From NCBI GenBank assembly GCA_964627535.1, contig CAZVJW010000001.1, positions 62,001 to 126,000 on the forward strand: a DNA stretch of 64,000 bases, written 5' to 3'. Positions 26,164 through 36,063 of this stretch are shown here, in pieces. The translations under genes and the position numbers were made by a program. The DNA comes from UBA1447 sp964627535. GTDB taxonomy: Bacteria > Bacillota > Clostridia > Oscillospirales > Acutalibacteraceae. Position 1 is the stretch's first letter; every line of letters starts with the position of its first letter. The notes below the pieces were generated by a model, which made no database searches, was not told the origin of the DNA, and saw nothing but the letters and a program-made list of their open reading frames with translations.

Positions 26164-28566
26164 TTATGTTAATATTTTAATTTGTACTGTCTTTTCCATT
26201 AAAATATCGTACATTTTTTCCAATATCAATAATTTTACTTCTTTGTTATACCGCATATCTTTATAACGCTTAGTATACTCCAAAGCGTTGCTTCTGCCCG
26301 CGACATAGACATTATTGGACAGTGTTTCTCTTAACAGAGCATCTACAGCATTTGAAAGCTGATCTTTCATTTCCTGCGGCTCCCCTGCTGTATCTATTGC
26401 ATTTGCTTTTTTAAGCAATGCGCTATATTTTGATATATCTATTAGATCTTCGTAAGCGTTTTTCAGTTCGCATTTTGATTTTAATATGTCTGTTATTGAG
26501 TAAGTATCTTCGGATATGATGACCTTTGACTTTTCCAACGCGGCGTTAAACTTCATATAACTGTATTCGTTATAATTTGATTTATCTTTGACAACCATGG
26601 ATTCAACCAGCGTCTGCAAAGCTTTTGTTGAATTGCTATTTTTCTTAAGTGAAGGATTTACAGGCATCTTATTTTGTTCAGCCGTATTTATATCCGATTC
26701 ATCCAGCAGCACTTCAAACATAACAACACCATTATGATTGATTGTTATATTCAGTGTTTGCGTTACGCTGTCCCATTTTTTCGTAAAAGTAAAAGGCCGG
26801 TTTTGAGGTCCGCTGCCATTGGCATTGCTTTTCCATATGATTTGCGGTTCATCGCCATTGAGCGTTCCGTTCACCGTTATGATAGTATTTCTTTTGAAAG
26901 AATCGTCAACGCCTAACGGGTTACCGTCTTCATCGATTATCATATATTCTCTGCAAACTTCAATCCAATTTTTAGTTGCGCGGTATTCCGGCGTTACTTC
27001 TTTGACCATCTTCGATTTATCTGTCCTGTAATTTGAAATATAGAATGAAAGCCTATCGTTTTTTTCAGAAATGACCGCGGATGTATGTTCAGCTGAACTT
27101 ATTGAAAATGATGAGGCTGAACAAAGCACCGGCTTCATTTTTGCGTATTTCACTGCCCTTTCGTTCTCTACATTGTTTATAAAAAACCATTGATTCGCGG
27201 TACAAACGGCGTATGTGTCGCTTTGAGTTTCATCGTGAAACATATTGTCATAAAAGCATTGTTTGTTTTTCTTCTCAATCAAAACTATACCATTGTTCTC
27301 AAGCTCAGACCGTTCAGCCAGCCGCAGATTGGACGGCAGCAAAGGAATAATTCTGTATCTGCCTGTTGAAGGATAAAGGTTGGATTCCGCCAGGTTGTAA
27401 TTAAACATAGGATAATTCGCTTTGCCCAAAACCGCGGCAGCAGTTTCGTTAAGAACCTCTTCGCGTGATGGAATTGATATTACGCCGCTGAGAATATTAT
27501 TAAGAAGCGGAGATATTCCGTATTCAAAACCGGCAATCGGAATGCCGCCGGCGGAGGTTGAAAAATTCGGTGCTTCCGCTAAAAAGCAGGTTCCGCCGCA
27601 GCTCATAACAAGCATCATGGACTGAACATACATGTTTTCAGGAAAAGATAATATACGGTCCCACTCATCGTCGACATATTGATCAAATTCGCCGAAAAGA
27701 GATTTTTTATCACCGTCAACCTGCCAGTGCCACCAGTCCGAGGATACACCCCAGTTCCCAATCAGCCCTGCAAGCCAAAGGCCCTGCATAACCGAATAGG
27801 TCGAAGGGTCTCCGTAAGACTCTTTGTTCATCAGCACAATATTCGCTGAGTTGTTTTTAAACGTTGAATAGAAGGCTTCGTTGTTTTCCAGCCACTCCAG
27901 CATCATTCCGCTCTCATAATTCATATTGGTATCCGTCCATATGAAATACGTGCCGTATTTCGCAGCCAAATTAATGCAGTCGATAATGTACTGGGAATTG
28001 TCGCTCTCTATTTCACCGCACCATGAAACACCGTTATACATTTCAGCGGCGTTTAAGCCGTAAAAATACTTGTGCTGTTTCGCAAAGCGGCTTTCCAAAT
28101 AGGCAATAGGAAGTTTTTCCTCATTGTGGAATTCGCCGTTTATATTTTGAATGGCATATGGAATACCGGCAGCTTCGCAGGTATCGGCTGTTTCTTCAAG
28201 GTATTTGAGGGAACTCCCCGGCAGCAGCGGATGGCCCGGCAAAATCAGGAGCAAAGAAAACGGCTTCTGGTTTTCCGGAATGGACGACCAAAGAACGGGA
28301 ACGGGTTCGTTGCCGTAATAATTAACCACGTTGAGGGGATGCGCGTTGTCGATAACTCTTTTCAGAGTTGCCTTTTCACCGGGTTCGAAAGGTTCAAACG
28401 CGGAAAGAAGAACATCGCGGGTTTCCGGTTTCAAGTTTAAATCATCCTTGGGTTTCTGGTCATTAAAAGCATAACTAAACATACCGCTTAACAGCGAAAA
28501 AAACAGCGCGGCGGAGGTTATCAGGCTTGTAAAATTTGTAATCTTTGTTTTTATTTCGGATATCAA
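26164..28566 (-). CDS. secreted glycoside hydrolase, GH98-like candidate
   Basis: Exported protein of 800 residues. The N-terminal hydrophobic stretch (about 13-33, ending MFSYAFN) is a signal peptide or anchor. The region from about 60 to 460 resembles family 98 endo-beta-galactosidases: it is rich in aromatics and acids, with YFIWTDTNMNYESGMMLEW and GLIGNWGVSSDWWHWQVDG. The part after about 480 is beta-rich and then helical (650-800). Family 98 enzymes cut the core of blood-group glycans outside the cell. That fits this operon of fucosidase, endoglycoceramidase-like and symporter genes. Translation starts at TTG 28566 with GGGGGA upstream. The family call rests on motif resemblance only, and catalytic residues were not identified with certainty. 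Confidence 0.55.
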   Translation of the reverse strand: MISEIKTKITNFTSLITSAALFFSLLSGMFSYAFNDQKPKDDLNLKPETRDVLLSAFEPFEPGEKATLKRVIDNAHPLNVVNYYGNEPVPVLWSSIPENQKPFSLLLILPGHPLLPGSSLKYLEETADTCEAAGIPYAIQNINGEFHNEEKLPIAYLESRFAKQHKYFYGLNAAEMYNGVSWCGEIESDNSQYIIDCINLAAKYGTYFIWTDTNMNYESGMMLEWLENNEAFYSTFKNNSANIVLMNKESYGDPSTYSVMQGLWLAGLIGNWGVSSDWWHWQVDGDKKSLFGEFDQYVDDEWDRILSFPENMYVQSMMLVMSCGGTCFLAEAPNFSTSAGGIPIAGFEYGISPLLNNILSGVISIPSREEVLNETAAAVLGKANYPMFNYNLAESNLYPSTGRYRIIPLLPSNLRLAERSELENNGIVLIEKKNKQCFYDNMFHDETQSDTYAVCTANQWFFINNVENERAVKYAKMKPVLCSASSFSISSAEHTSAVISEKNDRLSFYISNYRTDKSKMVKEVTPEYRATKNWIEVCREYMIIDEDGNPLGVDDSFKRNTIITVNGTLNGDEPQIIWKSNANGSGPQNRPFTFTKKWDSVTQTLNITINHNGVVMFEVLLDESDINTAEQNKMPVNPSLKKNSNSTKALQTLVESMVVKDKSNYNEYSYMKFNAALEKSKVIISEDTYSITDILKSKCELKNAYEDLIDISKYSALLKKANAIDTAGEPQEMKDQLSNAVDALLRETLSNNVYVAGRSNALEYTKRYKDMRYNKEVKLLILEKMYDILMEKTVQIKILT

Positions 28567-28617
28567 TGTAAGTCCCCCATTTCAGCATATAACTATTGAA
28601 CCGGCATTTTATGAATA

Positions 28618-30087
28618 TTAAAACTGAATTTCGATTTTATGCCTGCCGATACCTGTTTTAAAAGATATTTCCGACGCTCCGCCGTTTCCGATTTTTTCCG
28701 CCGTATAATCCCCTTCAGCGGAGACGGTCTTGAAAGGTTTGTGAGTATATATAACGGTTGGTGCATCGAACACCTTTTTTTGGTCATAAACAAGCGTCAG
28801 CACACCATTGACCGAACTGTAGCCGAATTCCAGTATTTCTCCGGAAACCGCTTTCGGATACGGCCGCACAAGAACTTCAGACAGCGGCGCCTCTAAAATC
28901 CCATCGTTATAATGCCAATATGTATAACTCCACTTGTTTTTTTCAAAAGTTTCAAGCAGGAATTCGACATGCGGAAGCCATTCCGTTCCTTCTCCCCCGC
29001 CTCCCCATTCGCCTACAATGGTCGGCACGCTTAAACGTTCCTGTGTTCTTTTATGTTCCGCAAAAATAGCTCCGACCCTTGAATTGCTGGCATATTTGTA
29101 TGCAGGGGTATCCACCGTAAGGTCGTAGCCATGCGGCTGAAAGCATTGTTTTGCCTCACGCAGACCGCCGACTTCAATCGGCAGATTTGAGCAAGGGATG
29201 CCTATATTGGACCAGTAGCTGTTGTCGATAAACATAATCCCGTTATCGGTCACTTCCCTTACCGCCGATGACATTTTATTCAGAAACGGTGAATATCTTT
29301 CAAGGTCAAACTTCTTAATCAGATCTTTACCCGCCGATGTTATTTTGACGAATATCTCCCCCGTATACTGGTCCAGAACTTTCACGCGTCTGTCTTTATG
29401 AACTGCGTCAGATAACAGTTTTATTCTGTTTATTCTCTTGTCAACAAGGGTGACCCTTGCGCATTTATAAATAATTTTTCTGAAAACCTTTCCGCCATCT
29501 TTACCGGGATAGGGTTCGTTCATAAAATCGAATCCAAAAAGAGCAGGCTTATCCTTAAATCTGTTCGCGATATGTTTCCACATAGCAGCATAATAATCCT
29601 GCAGGCATGTGTCGTCATATTGCCTGTTCGTCCAGAAATTATCAAATGCGCGGTGAACAGCCTTGCTTCTGAAATACAGTTCCGCCCAAACATACTTTGC
29701 CAGTCTGGGTTTATATTTATCCATAAGCGTAGCCCAAGCCGGTGACCCGTTTCCGAAGCATTTTGAAGAATAACAGTCCTGATGGATATCAAGGTAAACG
29801 AATATCTCTTTTGCGGCGCACTTATCAAGAATCTTTCCGACATCATCAAGGAAAACATCGTTATATTTTCCCGGTTTGGGTTCGACAGCGTCCCAGGAGA
29901 AACCGAGACGCAGGATATTGAAGCCCTTTTCTTTAAACTTATCAAAAAAAGCATCATCAACCTCAAAATCGAATTTCTTTTTTCCATCCTTATTATCCCC
30001 TTTGTCGACGATATTGAAGCCGTGAAATATTCTTTCCCTGCCAAAGCTGTCAATAAACATTTTGTTGAGTGTAGAGATTTTTTCCAT
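28618..30087 (-). CDS. GH5 glycosidase, endoglycoceramidase-like
   Basis: Retaining beta-glycosidase of family GH5, 489 residues. The N-terminal barrel has the endoglycoceramidase-like sequence NILRLGFSWDAVEP and LDIHQDCYSSKCFGNGSPAWA. The acid/base is E191 in FMNEP and the nucleophile E361 in VGEWGGGG. A beta-sandwich domain (about 410-489) follows, as in that subfamily. There is no signal peptide, unusual for enzymes acting on glycosphingolipids, so it probably handles a substrate brought in by the adjacent symporter. GGAGG precedes the ATG. It is downstream of the symporter gene by 23 bases and in the same transcription direction. Confidence 0.85.
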   Translation of the reverse strand: MEKISTLNKMFIDSFGRERIFHGFNIVDKGDNKDGKKKFDFEVDDAFFDKFKEKGFNILRLGFSWDAVEPKPGKYNDVFLDDVGKILDKCAAKEIFVYLDIHQDCYSSKCFGNGSPAWATLMDKYKPRLAKYVWAELYFRSKAVHRAFDNFWTNRQYDDTCLQDYYAAMWKHIANRFKDKPALFGFDFMNEPYPGKDGGKVFRKIIYKCARVTLVDKRINRIKLLSDAVHKDRRVKVLDQYTGEIFVKITSAGKDLIKKFDLERYSPFLNKMSSAVREVTDNGIMFIDNSYWSNIGIPCSNLPIEVGGLREAKQCFQPHGYDLTVDTPAYKYASNSRVGAIFAEHKRTQERLSVPTIVGEWGGGGEGTEWLPHVEFLLETFEKNKWSYTYWHYNDGILEAPLSEVLVRPYPKAVSGEILEFGYSSVNGVLTLVYDQKKVFDAPTVIYTHKPFKTVSAEGDYTAEKIGNGGASEISFKTGIGRHKIEIQF

Positions 30088-30110
30088 AACGATCCTCCAA
30101 TTTATTATAT

Positions 30111-31790
30111 TTACGTTATTGATTCGTTTGCAAGCAACCCTGAATTATAATCCTCTTCTTCGGCTCTTTGCCGCAATATTTTAATAATCTCCTTGTGTTT
30201 TTCCTCCGTTAAGTCATAAAAAAAGTATGGAATAGCAGTCAGGACTGTCGCTGCAGCTGCAATCAAAAATGTGACGGCAACGATTTTATTTCGGAATTGG
30301 GGCACATACATAATATCCCAGTCGGTTGTAAACCCGAGATTGGCATAGATTTTAGGAATTATCATTCCGCCGAGGGTTGCGATCGGAGTCAGTATTAAAC
30401 CAAAAATGCCCGCGCAGCCGTCAAGCCGCTCGCCGGTCTTGTATTGTTGATAGTCCCATATATCAGCAGTCATGGCCGATCCGGCTGTTCCTGCAGGACT
30501 TACCAACAATTGGGCAACATAATTGACAACAATAAACATAATGACATTGCCGGTTTTGATTGAAAAATAAGTCGCAAGAACGCTAAGCAGTCCAATTAGT
30601 TTTGAGCCCAATATCAAGTCCTTTTTGCCGAACTTTTTTATAAACCATGGTGCCAGCACTAATCCCGGAATATAAGCCGTCCCGATTATTCCGGAATACA
30701 GTCCCAACCACCAATCCTGCCTGGTAGTAAAGATGAATAGGATATTTATAATCGAAACCGATCCGGAAGAGATGCAATTGCCAAGGCCGGATAAGTTCGT
30801 AATCCAAAAATATTTATTCTTTAAGACTGCTCTGAAACCGGTGGCAAAGCTTACCTTCGCTTGATGGCCCTTGCTGATGATCACCTTATCCTTAATACCG
30901 AAAGCTAAAAATAAGGTAAAGGCCGAAAATGCAACAATGCCAAACGGGATAATTGTTCTGTATGTTCTGATTGAACTCAGCCCGCCTGTCATCATGGCAA
31001 AAACAGGGAATAAAATGTTAACAACGGATGGTATGGTGCTGTAAGCCAATGCGCCAATCGACATAATCTTGGCGCGTTCCTCAGAGTTTGGCGAAATTAC
31101 ATTATGCAGATTGCCGAGCTGATTTGTATAACCGCTGAACATCCCATAAATCGAAAAGCAAAAATGCAAAATCCAAAGTCTGTTGTAATATATCATTTCT
31201 TTAAACGGTAAAAACACGATAAGGAAAACCATTATTATTGACGGCAAAATACCTACAATAATCCAAGGCCTGTATTTACCGAATTTCGGAGACAGTTTTT
31301 TGTAAACAAAAACTTTGTAATAAACGCTTATTCCGTTAAAAACCAGCATTGTGGCAACTATTTGCGGAAAAGCAGGCATAATTTTTTCAAAATACTGCTG
31401 CGGAACAAAGTACAGGATGAAGCCAATAATTGTCATGGGTATGCAAACAGCGTTTATCAGCTTTGCAGACTTCTTTGGCACATCGCCCAAATTGTCGGTG
31501 ACAATCATATTAATCGGACCCATGATATAGCCCAACGGCATGCCAATTAACCCCATTAAATAAATATCCTTAAAAGATATGCCATATATTGTTCCAACTA
31601 AAAGGCAGCTGGCAGCAAAGCCGATATATCCCATAAACGCTCCGGCGCTGTTATTCCCTGAAGCACCGATTGTAAAATAAAGCCATTCCTTATAGGAAAC
31701 ATAATTCCCCTCTTTGGGATATTTCCAATATGTTTTAAAATCCGATAACCCGAGTTTTGCTTTGCCTGCAAGGCCGTTAAAAACATTCAT
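30111..31790 (-). CDS. GPH-family (MFS-type) glycoside:cation symporter
   Basis: Twelve-helix transporter of 559 residues that would import a di- or oligosaccharide with Na+ or H+. It shows the GPH motif KFGKYRPWI after helix 4 and MTADIWDYQQYKTGERLDG in the second half, both marks of the MelB/GPH group. The ATG at 31790 overlaps the lipoprotein stop by one base (TGATG). The N-terminal 45-residue extension before helix 1 is longer than usual. It sits between the surface lipoprotein and the cytosolic glycosidases, consistent with uptake of the product made outside by the secreted enzyme. Confidence 0.9.
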   Translation of the reverse strand: MNVFNGLAGKAKLGLSDFKTYWKYPKEGNYVSYKEWLYFTIGASGNNSAGAFMGYIGFAASCLLVGTIYGISFKDIYLMGLIGMPLGYIMGPINMIVTDNLGDVPKKSAKLINAVCIPMTIIGFILYFVPQQYFEKIMPAFPQIVATMLVFNGISVYYKVFVYKKLSPKFGKYRPWIIVGILPSIIMVFLIVFLPFKEMIYYNRLWILHFCFSIYGMFSGYTNQLGNLHNVISPNSEERAKIMSIGALAYSTIPSVVNILFPVFAMMTGGLSSIRTYRTIIPFGIVAFSAFTLFLAFGIKDKVIISKGHQAKVSFATGFRAVLKNKYFWITNLSGLGNCISSGSVSIINILFIFTTRQDWWLGLYSGIIGTAYIPGLVLAPWFIKKFGKKDLILGSKLIGLLSVLATYFSIKTGNVIMFIVVNYVAQLLVSPAGTAGSAMTADIWDYQQYKTGERLDGCAGIFGLILTPIATLGGMIIPKIYANLGFTTDWDIMYVPQFRNKIVAVTFLIAAAATVLTAIPYFFYDLTEEKHKEIIKILRQRAEEEDYNSGLLANESIT

Positions 31791-32611
31791 CAATTTACGG
31801 CCTCTCTCTCACAGCCCCAAGCCAAGCCGATTTTGGTTTTAACAGCATCGGTTTTTCTGGGCAGCCAGTCTTTGCCGAGTGACACTGTTGAGGCATCTTT
31901 TGCCTCCATTGACATCAACGCTATATTCCCGCAATTATAAAACGCGAAGTCACCGATAGATTTAACGGATTTCGGAATAAACATCTCCGTTAATCCTGTG
32001 CAGAAAGAAAATGAATCAATTCCGATTTTTTCAACCAGATCTCCCAAAGAGATACTTTTGAGGTTGACGCATTTTTGAAATGCCCTGTCTTCAATCAATT
32101 TTATACTGCCCGGCAAAACAACTTCCGTCATATTCGAGCATTTATAAAAAGCATTCATTGATACCGTTTCGACGCCTTCGGGGATCACATATCGGGTGCT
32201 GTTCATATTCGGGAAACATAAAATGGTTTTCATATCCTTTGAATAAAGCACACCATCTTTTGAAGTATAGGCTTTATTATCTCTCGACACATTAATCGAT
32301 TTGAGCACCGGGCAATTCGTAATGGCCCAGCTGCTGATGATTTCAACATTCGCCCCGATGTTCAGTTCTTGCAGATATTCACTGTTGGATACCGCAAAGT
32401 CAACCAGTTCGACGACCGGTTTACCCTCAAAGTTATCCGCAACAGTAAACTCGACATCGGTTGATGTCCCGGTAAACTTTTTAAGATAAACTCCGTTATC
32501 GTTTTCACCGTATTTTACAGAGAAACGCTCCTTTGAAGTCAGCGAGCACGATGCCGTTGATAACAGAAGCACCGACGCCATAAACAAAGCTATAACTTTT
32601 CTTATCAACAA
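31790..32611 (-). CDS. BspA-like leucine-rich repeat lipoprotein
   Basis: Surface lipoprotein of 273 residues. The signal sequence MLIRKVIALFMASVLLLSTASC ends in a lipobox (LSTASC), so the mature protein would be anchored through cysteine 22. From about residue 70 there are five or so LRR_5-type repeats (for example VVLPGSIKLIEDRAFQKCVN, SISLGDLVEKIGIDSFSFC). The start is TTG 32611, or the adjacent TTG at 32608, with a weak ribosome binding site. In a glycan operon such a protein may bind the substrate or host surface. That role is inference; LRR proteins of this kind are mostly uncharacterised. Confidence 0.85.
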   Translation of the reverse strand: MLIRKVIALFMASVLLLSTASCSLTSKERFSVKYGENDNGVYLKKFTGTSTDVEFTVADNFEGKPVVELVDFAVSNSEYLQELNIGANVEIISSWAITNCPVLKSINVSRDNKAYTSKDGVLYSKDMKTILCFPNMNSTRYVIPEGVETVSMNAFYKCSNMTEVVLPGSIKLIEDRAFQKCVNLKSISLGDLVEKIGIDSFSFCTGLTEMFIPKSVKSIGDFAFYNCGNIALMSMEAKDASTVSLGKDWLPRKTDAVKTKIGLAWGCEREAVN

Positions 32612-32652
32612 GGCACACCAACCTTTTCAAGCACTTCGTTCCGGGAAGAAAA

Positions 32653-34008
32653 TCAAAACCTGTATGCCCCTGTTTTACAAACCTCAATTTTATTAATAAA
32701 CGTTTCTTTCCTGCATTCGTCAACAATAATTTTCAAACTGCCGGCAGTGACAGGCTCATCAAAAACCGCTATTTTTGAAAACCCGATAATCGTGCCCTTA
32801 TAAACGCATTTATCTCCGGCATAAACCGAGAACTTTTCAACCCGCTGCGATTTTGTCGTATCCTCGGATAACCTCAGCCTGTCAACAGACTGTTTTTCAA
32901 AAGCAATGTCAATTTCAAAATCAGTTTTTTTCTCAATGATTGCATTTTTGATTACGCACTCGTCCTCCACCATAAGCCAAGAACCCATTTCTTTCAAGCG
33001 TTCAATATCATTTTTACAAAATAAGCCTTGTTTGTTCGGAGGAATATTCAGCAGCAACAGGCTGTTGCCGCCTACGGTTGAATAGTAGATTTTCATCAGA
33101 TGCTTCAGCGATTTGACAGAAAAGTTCTCGATGCTGTGGTAAAACCAGCCCCTGCGAATAGAAACATCGACTTCCGCCGGATACCAATTAAATTCGCTGT
33201 AGTCCGTAAGGAATTCACGTGAACCCATATCCTTATGATAAACATCCTTGCATCTGTTTTTAAAGTTTTCGAAATAACCGCTGTTTTTGCAGTTGACGGC
33301 AAAGTTCTGAAATTCATATCTGAATTTCGGCACAACATTCCATTCGCTTTCCCGGGAAACGCCGCTTTCATTGCCAACCCAGCGTATATCCGGCGCGCAG
33401 CCGGACATAGCTATGTTAGGTTGCAGCTTCAGCGCGGTGCTCCAAATCCTTTCAAAATCATATTCCTGCACCGGTTTCCCGTCTCTGCCCGGTTCACAGG
33501 CGCCGTCCAGCCAAAGCATAAATATTTCACCGTAGCTTGTCAGAAGCTCCGTCAGCTGCGCAATATAAAAATCCATATATTTACCTGTTGCATAGTATTC
33601 ACTGTTTCTATCCCAGGGGGATAGATAAACGCCGAATTTCAGGCCGTATTTCCGGCAGCTTTCGGATAGTTCCTTAGCAACGTCACCTTTGCCCTTTTTG
33701 TAGGAACTGTTCTTAACGGAATGTTCTGTCGTTTTTGTTTGCCATAGGCAAAAACCGTCATGATGCTTGCAGGTAAGGATAACGCCCTTCATTCCTGCAG
33801 ATTTTATTGCCTCGCACCATTGGTCGGTATCTTGTTTTGAGGGGTTGAAAACGGAAGGGCTTTCTTTTCCGTCGCCCCATTCTTTATTGGTAAAGCTGTT
33901 TACCGTATAGTGAACAAACGCGTAGAATTTCATCTCCTGTATTTTAAGTTGCCGTTCGTTCGGAACAATGCTTGTATATAGTTCAACTCTGTCGATGTCG
34001 TTTTTCAT
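32653..34008 (-). CDS. alpha-L-fucosidase, family GH29
   Basis: Removes alpha-linked fucose. The 451-residue protein has the GH29 barrel with FVHYTVNSFTNKEWG, ILTCKHHDGFCLW (substrate-binding histidines 82-83), GVYLSPWDRN, and the nucleophile D168 in FMLWLDGA. A C-terminal beta domain (about 340-451) completes it. There is no signal peptide, so it acts in the cytosol on imported oligosaccharides. It overlaps the upstream propeller gene by 4 bases and has a good ribosome binding site (AAAAGGAG). The gene is followed 41 bases later by the LRR lipoprotein. The acid/base residue was not assigned. Confidence 0.93.
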   Translation of the reverse strand: MKNDIDRVELYTSIVPNERQLKIQEMKFYAFVHYTVNSFTNKEWGDGKESPSVFNPSKQDTDQWCEAIKSAGMKGVILTCKHHDGFCLWQTKTTEHSVKNSSYKKGKGDVAKELSESCRKYGLKFGVYLSPWDRNSEYYATGKYMDFYIAQLTELLTSYGEIFMLWLDGACEPGRDGKPVQEYDFERIWSTALKLQPNIAMSGCAPDIRWVGNESGVSRESEWNVVPKFRYEFQNFAVNCKNSGYFENFKNRCKDVYHKDMGSREFLTDYSEFNWYPAEVDVSIRRGWFYHSIENFSVKSLKHLMKIYYSTVGGNSLLLLNIPPNKQGLFCKNDIERLKEMGSWLMVEDECVIKNAIIEKKTDFEIDIAFEKQSVDRLRLSEDTTKSQRVEKFSVYAGDKCVYKGTIIGFSKIAVFDEPVTAGSLKIIVDECRKETFINKIEVCKTGAYRF

Positions 34009-35918
34009 ATCGTCGCTCCTTTTCCGTTTACTTCAATGATATCAACAGCGATTAAGCCTGAATATGGTTTAACCTCAACACAATGTTTCCCGAATTCAAG
34101 TTTTGAAGCACTATAAACGATTTGTGACGTTTCATCGGACTCAGAACATAAAGGAACTGTACCAAACAGACAGCCATCTATCCAGACTTTCATCACCCCA
34201 AGCTTTTGAGCTTTCGGTGAGTATATATTGAAGCCGTCCCCGATGAAATTCCATTTTGCTTTAATATTGCCCTCACCTGTTAAACATTCCTTTGTTTGAA
34301 ATTTCAGCGTGTTATCTTTTGTCCAGTTTTCAATCAGCTGACCGGCGTTTAAAAGCGCTTCCCATGAATTATATTTGAGTTTATATGGCAGCCTTTTGCC
34401 TGCAATCTCAAATTTTGTACAATTCAGTACCGAAAACTCATGCGCAATGACGGCTAACGGATTTGGTCCTGTTATGTCAATGACTGCCTGACCAACTTGT
34501 ATCTCATTCAGAAATAGTTGAATCGTGTTTTGGCGGTTATTGATTATGATACTATTAATTTTGCTTCGAAATGCGCCATCAAAAAGTTCAGTCTCATTGA
34601 GCAGGTTATCTTTTTTGAACAATTTATATTCGCCTGACTTATTCAACACAACAGCATAATAAGATGACAGCGATTCATCAGCGGGCGATGCATCAGAACT
34701 GTGCATATTCGGCCCTAATATACCCGAATAATCGAAAGCAATTTCTATGGTGCCTGTAAAATCAATTTCAGCATTTAAAGTAAAATCTTTATAGGCAGCT
34801 AACAACGGCGAAATCGATTTCCCCGCATGGCTGGAAAAGGTGAAGCCATCGCTGAAAGGCTTATTCCATTTTCTTTTTGCAACGGACAATGTGCCGTATC
34901 CTCTTTCGTCCTTTGTCGGATACATAACATAAAATTCGTTGTTTCGGACAAAGCCATGAATAGTCTGCCCCCAAATACCGTATTTCTCATCTTTCAGCAT
35001 TCTGCTGTGCCAAACTCCGCCGTCGGACTCCAAACACCATGTTGAAGGCATATGCGATTGCTCCAGATCAGCCGCAAAAACTGCCTGATAGTTTCTGTTC
35101 TTCGAAACGGATGTTGCGGGAGCATACACCATACTTCCAACGGTAAAGCACGGATGAAACTCAACTGGAGCCGGATAATATTCCGGCCTTGCAGATGAGA
35201 GTAAAAGCGTCGGTTCCGACCATGGTCCGTGCGGTGTTTTTGCCGTCATGCAGCAAAGTCCCCAAGAAAAATATTTGCCTGAATCCAAAAGAGTAAAAGC
35301 AATCCAGTCGTTTTTCCGTTTTAGCAAGGTAGATGCATAGCCCCGCGAAAAAAGTCCGAACTTTCCGAATTGCTCTTTGTTGCTGAAAAACGGCTTTTTC
35401 AGCCTTGTGAACGGCCCTTCGGGTGAATTCGCCCAAGCCAATGCCGCTCCGGAGTCGAAGGAGCAACTATCGCTTTTATGCGCGTCTTCCCATGTAAAAT
35501 TGTTGTCGCACCAGTCATAACAAAGCCAATAAGTGTCTTCGGCCTCATCATAGGTCAGAACAACATCGGGGCAGCTGTCCGAAGGAAAATCATGCCCGTC
35601 GAATTTGAATCCCAATTCAAAGCCATAACCCAAATGCTCCCAAGTCTTTCCCTCATCGGCAGATTTATAAATTAAAAATCTGCATGGATTTGTTTCGCTC
35701 TTCGCGTATCCAAACGGATATATACCGGCATATAAATAAAAATTCCCTGTTTTAGGGTCAACAAATAAAGAACCGTTGACACCCCATTCGTAAGGAGTCT
35801 CCGATTTATGAATGGTGTCGCCGATCTTTTCAAATGTATCAAACGAAGGGTCTCCTAAAGTAGGATGCCGCAGCCAGAAATCTCTGTTATCCATTTTTGC
35901 GTAATCTATTTTCAACAT
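34005..35918 (-). CDS. beta-propeller glycoside hydrolase-like protein with C-terminal beta-sandwich
   Basis: First gene of the glycan operon, 637 residues without a signal peptide. The N-terminal 350 residues look like a five-bladed propeller of the GH43/GH32/GH62 type: GVNGSLFVDPKTGNFYLYAG, CRFLIYKSADEGKTWEHLG, ALAWANSPEGPFTRLKKP, and MTAKTPHGPWSEP repeat the blade pattern. A jelly-roll (about 360-500) and a second beta-rich module follow. I cannot assign a family number or substrate. The start ATG is 20 bases downstream of a small mobile-like element (35938-36027), which therefore lies in its leader. Confidence 0.7.
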   Translation of the reverse strand: MLKIDYAKMDNRDFWLRHPTLGDPSFDTFEKIGDTIHKSETPYEWGVNGSLFVDPKTGNFYLYAGIYPFGYAKSETNPCRFLIYKSADEGKTWEHLGYGFELGFKFDGHDFPSDSCPDVVLTYDEAEDTYWLCYDWCDNNFTWEDAHKSDSCSFDSGAALAWANSPEGPFTRLKKPFFSNKEQFGKFGLFSRGYASTLLKRKNDWIAFTLLDSGKYFSWGLCCMTAKTPHGPWSEPTLLLSSARPEYYPAPVEFHPCFTVGSMVYAPATSVSKNRNYQAVFAADLEQSHMPSTWCLESDGGVWHSRMLKDEKYGIWGQTIHGFVRNNEFYVMYPTKDERGYGTLSVAKRKWNKPFSDGFTFSSHAGKSISPLLAAYKDFTLNAEIDFTGTIEIAFDYSGILGPNMHSSDASPADESLSSYYAVVLNKSGEYKLFKKDNLLNETELFDGAFRSKINSIIINNRQNTIQLFLNEIQVGQAVIDITGPNPLAVIAHEFSVLNCTKFEIAGKRLPYKLKYNSWEALLNAGQLIENWTKDNTLKFQTKECLTGEGNIKAKWNFIGDGFNIYSPKAQKLGVMKVWIDGCLFGTVPLCSESDETSQIVYSASKLEFGKHCVEVKPYSGLIAVDIIEVNGKGATI

Positions 35919-35937
35919 ACGCCCCCAAAATACCTTG

Positions 35938-36027
35938 ATACTAATTCACGATAAAAACCTCTAAATAAATCAAACAAAAGATTTGATTAATGCGGTTTTG
36001 TGCGGGTTTTTAATGTGTAATTAGTAT
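35938..36027 (+). repeat. MITE-like element, family 1, copy A (90 bp, internally deleted)
   Basis: Ends are ATACTAATTCACGATAAAAA at the left and, reverse-complemented, ATACTAATTACACATTAAAA at the right, forming terminal inverted repeats flanked by TA. It shares the AACCTCTAA and GGTTTTGTGCGG blocks with copies at 42004 and 58537 but lacks their central 45 or so bases. It sits between the flavoprotein and the glycan operon. Confidence 0.8.
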
Positions 36028-36057
36028 GAGACGGTCAAGGAATGCCCCGATCGTCTC
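36028..36057. terminator. hairpin abutting element copy A
   Basis: GAGACGGTC (36028-36036) pairs with GATCGTCTC (36049-36057) with one mismatch. It lies 6 bases past the stop of the split-barrel flavoprotein gene on the minus strand and directly against the element end. It has no clear T run, so it is a weak terminator at best. Confidence 0.5.
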
Positions 36058-36063
36058 AATCAT

